From: Sambucus nigra
Taxonomy: Eukaryota; Streptophyta; Magnoliopsida; Dipsacales; Adoxaceae
DNA: 64,000 nucleotides
Direction of reading: 5' to 3'
Assembly: GCA_949130495.1 (NCBI GenBank)
Contig: OX422219.1
Span: forward strand, 262,679,111-262,743,110
Each line of letters starts with the position of its first letter. Position 1 is the first letter of the stretch. Both the position numbers and the translations under genes were made by a program. Positions 50,999 to 61,072 of the stretch are shown piece after piece. The notes beneath the pieces are model-generated. The model was not told the origin of the DNA. It saw only the letters and a program-made list of their open reading frames with translations, and made no database searches.

Positions 50999-52600
50999 GT
51001 TGCATTTTGAGATGGAATGTGGATTTTCAAGGCATATGATTTGATCATATTATAAATTTCAGTATCATTGCCTAATGTTGGAAATGCCACACTCGGTAGA
51101 AGTTGCTTGTATATATCTTTAGTAGTGGTAAGGTGGTAAGGAACACCTTTCTTGAAATTAATATCATATGTTTATTAATGATTTATTTCATAATTGATAT
51201 ATTTCCATACATAGAATATTTGTTATAACACATGAGCGCGTTGATTGATTTCCCATGTAAATTTGTATATTTATTATTCTTGATGATTTTATGTTATATG
51301 AACTTACACTTGAGTTTGATAATAAATTTTTCGTTGGTAAATATTCATAATTTTTTTTATTACATCTTGATATATTTTTTATGAAAAATAAGATTGGATG
51401 TATTCATGATTTTATTGAATATAAATCTGAAACGAAAATGTCATTTGAGTACACTTTAGTATATTAGTTATATGTGATACATGTTAATATTGTAACATTC
51501 ACTTGTTGATTTTGATGATATGAACATATTTAGTCTTATTGCATACTACTTGATTAATGTCATTGTTGAATATTTATTCACAATGAATTTTTTTTAATTG
51601 AGAAACCACATGATCAACAATTGATATCATTTGTGAGATTTTTCAAAAATGATTTTATAAAGTCAATTTTTTTATATAATATTTTATCTCATGAAATAGA
51701 TGCACCATATTCGTTATATGCATATATGCCTTAATTGGTATCCTTTAGGGGAGATAAAAGTTTATTGAAAATTTGTTTGATTATTTGTTCGAAAAATGCT
51801 TGATCATAACCTTGATATATTATTATGAATTTTGATCTTTTTGAGAATTTTTAGCTCATATCTTGAAATCGGCAAAGCTTGAGCAAAATGCTATATTTTT
51901 TTTGCTATTTCTAACTCATGTTATGTGCTTAATTCAAATTATTTGAAAACATCGAGTTATGAAATGTTTCACGTTGTGTACTTAAAAGCTTATTCTATCA
52001 TGAGGATGTATACAACAATTGATATTGCGATTATTGAAAATTTATACATTGCAATTTTATTACATTAGTGAGAAAGTTGATTATGCAAATTAATATCTCT
52101 CATATTTGCTTTATTTGAGAACAATGAGTTGTGATTCCGATTTATGCGTAAAAAGTTGTTCCGAGGAACTATTGTGCGCAACGCACGATCAGTGTGTGAT
52201 TACAACAATTGGTATCAGATTAGTGTGTGACAACTATTGGTATTATTTATCATTGATGAAATTTGAAAAGTTGATCATTTATCTTCTATTATTTTTTTTC
52301 ATTTTGGTGACCTATGCATTATTTGATGATATTCTTATCTATCTACAAGTTCAAATACATGCTATGAAAAATTAATGTTGACACTTGTGCGTATTGAAAA
52401 TTCTATGCCATTTGCGATTTATGGTTATATCCCATGCATAAATTATTTTTGATAGGGGGAGCTTCGCATTTTACCCGGGACGCTGAATTTATAAGAAATA
52501 TCTTTTTGATAATGTCAAAGGGGGAGAAATATTTATGATTCACTATTTGTGCTTAATATTTCATTTTATGAATATTTGTGAATCATTGTTTGTCATCATC
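50999..52600 (+). mobile_element. Element C, non-coding internal region replacing pol
   Basis: 1.6 kb of very AT-rich sequence between gag and the polypurine tract. I find no protease, integrase, reverse transcriptase or RNase H motif in any frame. The only listed-length frame (52106-52375) shows no recognisable domain. Confidence 0.8.
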
Positions 52601-52614
52601 AAAAAGGGGGAGAT
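52601..52614 (+). other. Polypurine tract of element C
   Basis: AAAAAGGGGGAGAT just before the 3' LTR start. Confidence 0.9.
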
Positions 52615-55286
52615 TGTTAACGAAAATGTATTTTATCCCTAATTAAATTGGTTTAATTAATATACATTTTAGTTTAACCTAATATATTGATTTTGATGAT
52701 TCCAAACATTTTTTTTGGTTATTCTATATATATTCATTATTGTATAAATCTTGCCTCGACTCTACTCAACGATATATCCGAGTAAAGGTATTCACGTATG
52801 TTGCACATTTGCACTTGACACATTAGGCACACATGCATATTTCTTGATCTATGATTTTTAACTGTGTGACTAATTATCTATTCTTAAAATAAATTTCTGT
52901 TTAGAATAATTTTTTTTTTGTTTCAAAATAATTTCGGTATTATTTTCTAAACAAAAAATAGAATTGCTTTTAAAACCTATTTTATATATGATATGTGAGT
53001 ATGTTTGCGTGGACTAATTTCTGTCATATGAAATTATATTGTGTTGCCTTTATAATAATGTATTGGCCAAGTATGACCTAAGCATGTCATCCTATAGATA
53101 TTACCTGTTGCTCCTGTTAGTTTTATTAGGAGTTATATCATGTCTGATTTGTTATTTGGAAGCCATACCTTTTGTCTTAAGTAATTTCAGCTTTTACACT
53201 GTTTTCTTCCTATTATATTAGGACTAGTAAATCTTATCCGATTTAACCATTAGGATTATTTCCAAGATTTTTAGCTTTTGAACAAGCTTTAGTACCCGAT
53301 TAGACCCTATCAGTACATCCGTCCTTTATGGATTGGACAAGGACCTGCTAAGTACATGCGTCCATAAGTTTTGTTGAAATAGGCTGATTTGATATTATAG
53401 ACATGCCCTATAGCCTTTGTAGTTGGCGTGCGGTTTTGACTTGCCTAGTAGAGTTCGTTCTTAACAGTAGGACGATTTGTCCAACTAAAATTGTCCTGTC
53501 CATTTCGTCACTTAGTGTGACTTGGATAGACTTTCGGCCATACCCTTTGAAACAGCCTTTGGATACCAGTTCAACCGAGATCTTTTTATACCCGAGATCT
53601 TTTAGGTGGCATACTAGATGGTTGCTTTTTCTGACCCAAACATGACCATTGCAGGTCACAAGTGTTCTATCCTATGCACAACACATCTTTGGGTCCTCTT
53701 TTTTTTTACTGCGTCAGCTGGCCTTAGGCCCTCACTAAGCGACGCCGCTCTCTCCTCTCTTTTTCTGTTTGAATGATAGTACTCATATATATATATATAT
53801 ATATATATATGTTTGCATGTGTGTACCTCTCTTGAGTTTTACCACTGTTACACGATAATTTCTTGTCCATCATGTATGGCCGAATAAATAGTTGGATTAC
53901 CACTGCTACTTACTATTTCAAATGAATTTAAATATCTGTCCGATTTTTTTTTTTATCCATCCAAAATTATCTTTATATATATTTGTCAGAAATTTATTTT
54001 CATATCTGTTCTGAAAATTTTTATATCTGTGTAGGATATATTTTTTTTTGGTACTTATACTTACTTTGTGCCATTTATTATCTTGACAGAAAAATGTACT
54101 TTAATGTATATATCCTTTACACATTAGATATTTCTATTTGCATGTGGACTAATATTTTTGCAGATCCATATATACACAAATGAGGATACTGAGTGGTGTA
54201 TCTTTCAGACTACACATTTTCAGCATACCACTTCCATACTACACAGCTACATTTTTTTTATGGAGAAGATAAAAACATAGTATCTGTATATCAGATTCTG
54301 AAATGATTTTGAAGCTATAGCATCTCAGCAACATCAGGAGAATTTAATGCTCAATATGTTGTGTCTAACAGCTAGTTATCTCAAGACACATTTAAAGTTG
54401 TGAGAGCTCCATTGAAGTCATGCAGCAGAACAAGAACGAAAATATGAGACAGACTTGAAATATTATTGAGAGCATTTAGTTTACTACTCAGCTACACATT
54501 CAAGAGAGCAATAAATTTTATCATCTGCTCAAATCATTGAAGAAGAAGACTTGTGCCTACTTCAACATCATTTATTGAAGTCTGATTCAAGAAGGAGAAA
54601 CTCAGATTACAAATTGTATTGTAAGGAGTTTCAGTATTGTATCTTGTACTACAAAAATTCAGATTTGTTGTGAAGCTTTGTTGAAGCTTCGGTTTGTACC
54701 GGTAATTGGTTCCTACCCGTAAGTGGGATACGGGGTTTGAAGCTCGGAGTTAGCTTGCAAACATTTGTACGCGGTGGTTTGATCCTACCCGCAAGTGGAT
54801 CAGGTTTAGTGAAGCGCAAAGGAGACAGGGGCTCTAGGCGCGTGGACGTAGGCCGGGATTTGGCCGAACCACGTTAAATACCGGTGTCATTTATTTTCGC
54901 ACTATTATTTATTTATTTGCGCATGCTTGCTAGAGTTAATATTTTAAGCACAATATCTTGCAAATAAATTAATTCTGAAACTTAACTAAATTAATTTTAA
55001 GGGTAACACAATTATTTTTTATTAAATAATTAATTTCAAAATTTTATTTAATATCAAATACGAAAATTAGTTTAATATTTCTAGTGTATTATAATCTGTA
55101 TCCCTAGTTGTTTATAATCTGTTGATTGCATGTATTTGATATTGTTGAACTTATTATTTAATAGTCTTATTAATCTGAAATTTTATTTAAAGTAATTTAA
55201 ACTTAATATTTTTCTGAAATCTTAATTTGACTTAAATGATTGTAAAAACTCAATTCACCCCCCTCTTGATTATTATCTGGGCAACA
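52615..55286 (+). mobile_element. Copia element C, 3' LTR
   Basis: 2,672 bases, TGTTAACG to GGGCAACA, followed by AAAGG (55287-55291) matching 41006-41010. By eye I count about 30-35 substitutions against the 5' LTR, plus homopolymer and TA-repeat length changes. It keeps the empty L1 target site. Confidence 0.94.
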
Positions 55287-55291
55287 AAAGG

Positions 55292-57275
55292 GGATCAAAA
55301 TTAGAACACTCCAATATAAGGCAACTATTTATCTTGCAAATTTTTATAAGTTCTAATACCCATGTAGAGTAGGGCCTTTGAATTTAGTAAAATTGATGAT
55401 ATTTTGTGATTTCATGAATATACCTTATAATTAAGAATATGATTGCATGCAGAACGAATCCACTTGTATAAACAAAACAAAATTAGAAGTTATGAGATTT
55501 AGATCATGAGACCCTGAATCTAGATACAAATGCAATAACATCATTCTAGGGATTGAATTGTAGAACTACTTCTTAAATTTGAGAAGTTTATGAAATTGGG
55601 TAAATTAGGAATCAGTTAAAACATAAAACGTCAGTTTAAAAACTGTTTGGTTTCGAAAATGGTTATTCGGTTTGCGTTACCTCGTAGAAAATCATGTTTT
55701 CCACATTTTTTTCACTGCTACGTTTTCTTCAAAAACGGCTCCAAAATGCCTCAAAACTGCATTTTAAAAATCTGGAAATATATTTATGGGGAAAATTTTA
55801 TGAAATGTTATTTTTGTTTTGTAGTTCGTTGGAGGTTGCCTATATTAATTGATTACGATTGTTGTTCTATATTTCGATGATGAACTATGAGGTTAATTTA
55901 AAAGGGTTTAAACCTCAAGAAGGTGTAAATTGTTCGAACGAGAATGGTGTATCGTTTGAACAACCCTTGGATTCAGGCCTTGGAGATGGATCTTTTCGAT
56001 GCGAATTCATGGACCCCAATTCATATTTTAAACTAGTGATATTAAGTAAGGGGTAAATAGTACCCTTAGAGTAGTGAGAGATAATCGAAATTATGTGAAA
56101 TGGAAACTTAATTGAAAATTATGGTATGTTGATTATACGAGTGAAATATATATTACGTACTAGTTGATGAAATTAGGTTGTGTGTATACCTACTGAATAT
56201 TACATAAATAGGTTGTGTGAATACCTATAGATATGATTTTATTATGTGTGTGGATATACTTACGCTTCCTGGTATCAGGAGGTTTATGCGCAGAGGGTGA
56301 TCCCACCTTGACGATTGCAGTTAGGTCTGGATTAGTAACCTAGAGCATGGAACTTAGGGCGGTCCACTATGTGTCTTGTATCAGTAGAATTGGCAGGTCA
56401 TTTGGATCCGTTAGGTATATGCTTATCCCAAAGTCTAAGAACCATGTTCGCCTCCACTATGATGTTGATTTATTTTGATTTTGAGGAAACATGTCGAACT
56501 AATAGTCCTTTATTGAGTACGAGTAGTACATGGACTTGATAGCTGAGTATGCTAGCATCACGAGAGACCATACTAGTTAGGTAGAATACATTAGGCATGA
56601 ACATTAGTTGAGAGGTGAGAATCTCATGTGAGTGTACGTGAATAATACATGGGTAATAAATAACCAATTTAAATTGTGATTTAAATACTAACTAAATATT
56701 TTCAAAATGTTTAGTTGGCCTCTGACCTATGTCAAAATATTTTCAAAACATTTTAGGTGTCCAGCCATAGGGACGCCCAACTTAGAGATCCTATCCACTG
56801 ACATGTAGTTGCAGCATTGTGGAGACTCGCATGATATTTCTTAGATGCTTCAGCTTGTTCTTTCAAGATTGAAGATCCATTATCAGTTTATCGAGGTGTG
56901 TTACCTTCAGACTATCTATTTATTTTAGTTACGCAACAGACTGTATCTAGATTTTATTTGCATATTTCAGATTGTGGTTGGACTTTATGTTTATAGAACC
57001 GATGATTTATTCGGTATCCTTTATTTAATTATTCAAATGTGTCATGTGATTGTTTAGACCATATTCATGTGGGAATGGTTTAATTCATTTAAATTAGTGT
57101 TGCGTGTGTTAATAATAAAAGATAAAATTGACCCCAGCTTATTATGACATAGGTAATTAGTATAAAAAAACAAAAAAAAAGTTTTCGACAGTGATGCTAA
57201 GATTAACCATTAATGATTCCAATTTAATTTAATAATGGACTGATCACCCATGATTAAAATAGGTGGGGTGTCACA
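55292..57275 (+). mobile_element. Gypsy element B, 3' LTR, second part (empty A site)
   Basis: Continues from 41010 and ends GTGTCACA. At about 56150-56165 it reads TATTACGTACTAGTTGATG straight through, where the 5' LTR and copy 1 carry element A between CGTAT duplications. It also keeps the about 200 bases deleted at 23850. Confidence 0.88.
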
Positions 57276-57999
57276 GAACCTAACCTAAATAATTGGAGAT
57301 CCCAAGAAATATGTTCAAAGGGACAACCTAATTATGTGTGACTCAGCTAGCACGGAGAAGTTAATCACTTCCTCCCATTCTAAAGATGAGTCAATGCACA
57401 AACTATCACGTGTATCTGGATAGACTATGTTTTTAATGATATCTATATCTTGAATATAATGGTCAAGTGGGGTATTAGAAGGATACTCTTTATAGGAATC
57501 ACCTATGTAAGTGAGATTGGGTCGCTTCTATAAGAATGATGAAGGCTAATTCTCTAACACACTCATGAAACCAAGAGGTGTCGAAGACCAAAATGGCCAC
57601 AATAATGAGAACCAATAAGGTTGAAAAGGCAGTGTGTGAATTTTATTCTCTAAGTTTACACAAAAATGTTGATCAATGTAAGACATCGCATTCATTGAAT
57701 GGCTAGTAACTCGATAGTCTTTTACTAGAAAAGATTCAAAGAACAAGCAATCTTTTCGATGCAGTGTCTTTCCTCGGTACTCTCTCTATATTTGTCTCTA
57801 TATGATCTTAATTGAGTTAACTTTGAGAGTAATTTTAAGTGGGACCCATACATCAAATGTGATGGATTAAAGTACCTACGCGATCCTCATCGAGAGGAGA
57901 ATAATGGGGTATATTTATTCGTTAAAAACTATTAAGGAATGAATGAAAAATTTAGACTCAAAGTAACTCACTTGAACAGAGACTTCTTGGTATAACTAA
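57276..57999 (+). mobile_element. Copia element D, 3' internal region
   Basis: Begins GAACCTAACCTAAAT and GGAGATCCCAAGAA, phrases that commonly follow the copia RNase H frame, so it continues 10246-10734 across the B insertion. No open frame of note; the only small frame is antisense and featureless. Confidence 0.6.
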
Positions 58000-58484
58000 T
58001 GTAGAAGTTTTGTCCCACGTCGTAAAAATGTGAGAAAATGTTGAAGTTAATATACCCAAAAGTTGAGACTAGGCATTAGATGCCTTATGGGTATCCCAAC
58101 TCTTTAAAGGGGTAAGGCCGTACACTATGCATGGTTTGACTTTAGGCCAAAAACCCATATGCACGCGCGCACGCCGCTGCAGTCCTTCTTGCTCAGCCCG
58201 ATCCCATTCTCGAGTCCGGGTCACCAAGGTCTGTGGGTCTTTCTTGAGTAAATATTAACTTTTTGGACAAAATTTAATCGGGCTTTGGGGCTTACATTTT
58301 GGGCAAGTTTGTATTTTTTTTCAACCCGTATTAGTTTTAATTAGTTAATAAATTACGCTAATGAAAACGTCGTCACTTTAATTATTTTAATTAATTAAAA
58401 ATGGTATTTAATCAGAACCATTAAAAGGTTATGGATGATCATCATTTAATCGGGAACGCTAAAGGGTTATGACTGCTCCGAACA
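58000..58484 (+). mobile_element. Copia element D, probable 3' LTR (truncated)
   Basis: Starts TGTAGAAGTTTTGTCCCACGTCG, a typical copia LTR opening, but without a clear polypurine tract before it. It loses recognisable structure at about 58480, where a fragment of an unrelated LTR begins. Confidence 0.5.
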
Positions 58485-58640
58485 TACTATTTTGACTATC
58501 TCGACGCGAGTATACTATTTCGACTATCTCGACCCTTCTGGACTCAACGACGCACTCGAAATAACTATAAGAGTTACCAAAAATAATTAATCGTTTTATT
58601 CCATTAAATCAGTCCCGACACGACTCACACGCGCGTCTGA
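58485..58640 (-). mobile_element. Gypsy LTR fragment, reverse orientation
   Basis: On the minus strand it reads TTATTTCGAGTGCGTCG, AGAAGGGTCGAGATAGTC, matching the A-type LTR about 230-380 bases from its start. A small internal duplication of the CGACTATCTCGA motif is present. A truncated relic. Confidence 0.6.
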
Positions 58641-58665
58641 TTTATTTTACTGAACATACTATGTA

Positions 58666-59157
58666 GGATATCCATCTGTTTTAGAAGGATATAGTGATTC
58701 AAGTTGGAATAATCTTGAATCAAAATCCAAGTCAACTACTGGTTGAATTTTTACGCTAGGAGGAGCAGCTATCTCTTGGGGATCCAAGAAACAAACATGT
58801 GTATCAGATTCAACAATGCAATCTGAATTTATAGCCCTAGCAGATGCATGTAAAGAAGCAGAATGGCTTAGAGATGTGTTGTATGATATTCCTTTATGGA
58901 AAAATCCATCACCTTCTATTATGATAAGTTGTGATAACCAAGCCACAATTTATAAAGTTTCGAACAAAACTTACAACGGAAAATCTAGACACATTAGTCT
59001 AAGACATCAAATTATAAGAAAATTACTCAAGGAAGGAGTAATTACAGTCGACTATATTAAAACGAACAAGAATTTAGCAGATCCTCTGACTAAAGGTCTT
59101 GTAAGAGAGATGATATATATCACCTCAAAAGGAATGGGACTAAGGTCTATTAAATAA
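58666..59157 (+). pseudogene. Copia RNase H C-terminal remnant (left neighbour of element E)
   Basis: Copia RNase H in one frame with a single TGA near 58744 (STTG stop IFTLGG). The ATG-led part from 58816 is open: [59 protein letters not shown]. It ends with the natural stop of a copia polyprotein, about 550 bases before a polypurine tract and LTR. It is the 3' end of a copia element whose 5' part is missing, probably of the same family as E. Confidence 0.85.
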
Positions 59158-59710
59158 CACAACTATATTTAATGGGAACCCAACTCATATCTTGAAAATA
59201 TAGATAGAGTTCAATGTGGTACAAACAAGTTAAATTATAGTTATGGAACACTAGTAATTTATACAAAAAGTTCCATTCCTATATGCCTAGTGTTGGTTTT
59301 CTGCATGTTAGAGGATGAAGGTTACTTCTTAATAAATCATATAAGTGTGACTCGCAGAATCACTAAAGTTGATTTACCTATTCGAGTGTCGAAAGTTTGG
59401 CCGCTTTCTATGAAATCAAGACCGATCCTAAAGTGCTCGTGAAATCAGGATTAGCACAAGGCCATAAAAGTGCATGCTTGAAGAACACTTATAAACTCAG
59501 AAATCGGTATGTGTGATAGTTCCGGCTAGTCTCAAAAGGTCCTTGGTTCAAGATACGTTCACCACAGCACCTTGATGAAGCTTTGAATTATTTTCACTAT
59601 ATGGAAGTTCAAGTCCGAAAGACACTTCTCATTTATGTACTAGATTTTAGCGATAATGCCAAAAGTTATTTATTGTCTTTTTGCTTTGCTCTCTTGTGTA
59701 TATTGAAATT
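59158..59710 (+). mobile_element. Copia 3' untranslated region
   Basis: Sequence between the RNase H stop and the polypurine tract. No gene visible. It belongs to the same remnant as 58666-59157. Confidence 0.6.
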
Positions 59711-59720
59711 GGTGGGAGAA
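59711..59720 (+). other. Polypurine tract before the E LTR
   Basis: GGTGGGAGAA directly followed by the LTR start TGTTGG. Confidence 0.75.
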
Positions 59721-59989
59721 TGTTGGATTAATTCCAATATTTATTGATTTTAATTTTTTAGTTGTTAATATTTTATTATATTATTTGTGCTTTATTTTAA
59801 ACATAGTTTGGGTTTTAATTTAGAAAGTAGAAACATGAGCAAATGGGTGTGAAAGATATGGGGAATGCTCAAAATCCCATATTGTCCCACATTGGAAGAG
59901 TACTACAAAAGGTAGTGGTATATCAACTAAAGGACAACTAAGATTCTTAGTTGACAAGTCAAATAAGAGGCTATGATCCTACGCATCGC

Positions 59990-60009
59990 GGTGGTGCTTA
60001 AGCACCACC
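59990..60009. repeat. Perfect 20-bp palindrome in the E LTR
   Basis: GGTGGTGCTTAAGCACCACC, flanked by CGC and AATCGCG. It lies about 370 bases upstream of the TATA box, in a locally GC-rich island. Confidence 0.92.
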
Positions 60010-60148
60010 AATCGCGACACGCGGTGCGCGAAAGGGCGATTGGGCGACTTAGGGCGCATTGCGCGCTTTGACGCGCACTTGGCACTTCGCACGTACGCAT
60101 CGTTGCTTGGAGCGTGGGAGCCTAAAGTTTTGACGAGGTAAAACAGAT

Positions 60149-60384
60149 CAACGGTTGTGATTAAACGATCCGATCAAAGGGTTTAAAATCCGAAACGGAT
60201 TGATCTAAACCGTTAGATGAACTCGTAGCGTTTCGTGTAGGGGATGTCCATTCGCTTACGATGGGACGCCTAATCTGAACCGTTAGATCGTAGCTGTTCC
60301 AAACAGGCACGATCCAACGGTTGCTGAGTCACTCCATGAAGAGCTGTGACTGTTGAAGAACAGTCACAGAAATGGCTATAAAAA
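60149..60384 (+). promoter_or_regulatory. Putative E LTR promoter: four AACGG motifs and a TATA box
   Basis: CAACGGTTG at 60149-60157 and 60315-60323, AACCGTTA (the reverse orientation) at 60208-60215 and 60278-60285, then TATAAAAA at 60377-60384. AACGG is the core of the plant MSA element bound by three-repeat MYB factors. The link to that pathway is inference. Transcription would start about 30 bases after the TATA box. Confidence 0.5.
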
Positions 60385-60742
60385 GAGTTCCAGACCTCTG
60401 TTTTGGACACCGAAAATTGGTAGTTTCTCCTCTCTCCGTCCTCTATACTTTGGCATTATCAAGTTAAAAATTAAGAGTGTTCTCGGGTTTGATCAAACAG
60501 TACATAGTTTGAATCAAACAACTGTTCATACACTGCATTGTATCCTGAAGGCAGGTTCTACGAAACCCATTGTGTACTCGCGGTTCTGGTTCTGTCTCAA
60601 CCGGATTGGGAGAAATTTTGCATAAAAGAAAGCATTCTAAGAACGTGCCTTGCAGAAATTAATTATTATATTTCGTTCTTTCCATAAGAAAACTCCAACA
60701 GTTTTAGGCAAAAACATTTTATATTCTTATTACTCCACTCAA

Positions 60743-61072
60743 ATGGAAGGAACTGTGGCACAATCTATCCAAGTCATGACTCAAGACTTAATCCGACTCG
60801 ACCGTTTTGATGGTGGAAATTTCACCCGTTGGCAAGAGAAAGTTATGTTCTTCCTCACATCACTAAAACTTGCATACATTCTAGATGATAACCTTGAACA
60901 AATTCCCGAGCCCACACCCGAAGACACCGAAGGAATAAAGCAAAAACGTGTGAAGAGGAAAGAAGACGAATTTATGTGTCGAGGACACATCCTCAATGCT
61001 TTGTCTCAAACTGTTTATAGCGCTCATAGAATGATTCCGACGGCAAAAGAATTATGGAAGGCTTTGGGATAA
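60743..61072 (+). pseudogene. Element E gag, N-terminal part (frameshifted)
   Basis: Copia Gag start MEGTVAQSIQVMTQDLIRLD, then FDGGNFTRWQEKVMFFL and EDEFMCRGHILNALS, ending at KELWKALG and a TAA at 61070. The next residues of the family domain continue in another frame from 61069. A one-base indel near 61067 therefore splits Gag inside its domain. It is not at a gag-pol border, so programmed frameshifting is unlikely. The start is set by homology; an upstream in-frame ATG at 60650 lies in the LTR. Confidence 0.82.

Larger units (their letters stand above)
59721..60700 (+). mobile_element. Copia element E, LTR (shared between two bodies)
   Basis: About 980 bases from TGTTGGATTAATT to AACTCCAACA, with 6-base terminal inverted repeats TGTTGG/CCAACA. 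Left of it is a copia 3' end with polypurine tract; right of it, 42 bases on, is a gag start. No TGGTATCAGAGC primer site follows, so either the right boundary is slightly off or another tRNA is used. Confidence 0.72.

Noticed and set aside
53787..53810. Direct repeat array suggestive of CRISPR or satellite
   Set aside because: Only a TA microsatellite whose length differs between the two C LTRs.
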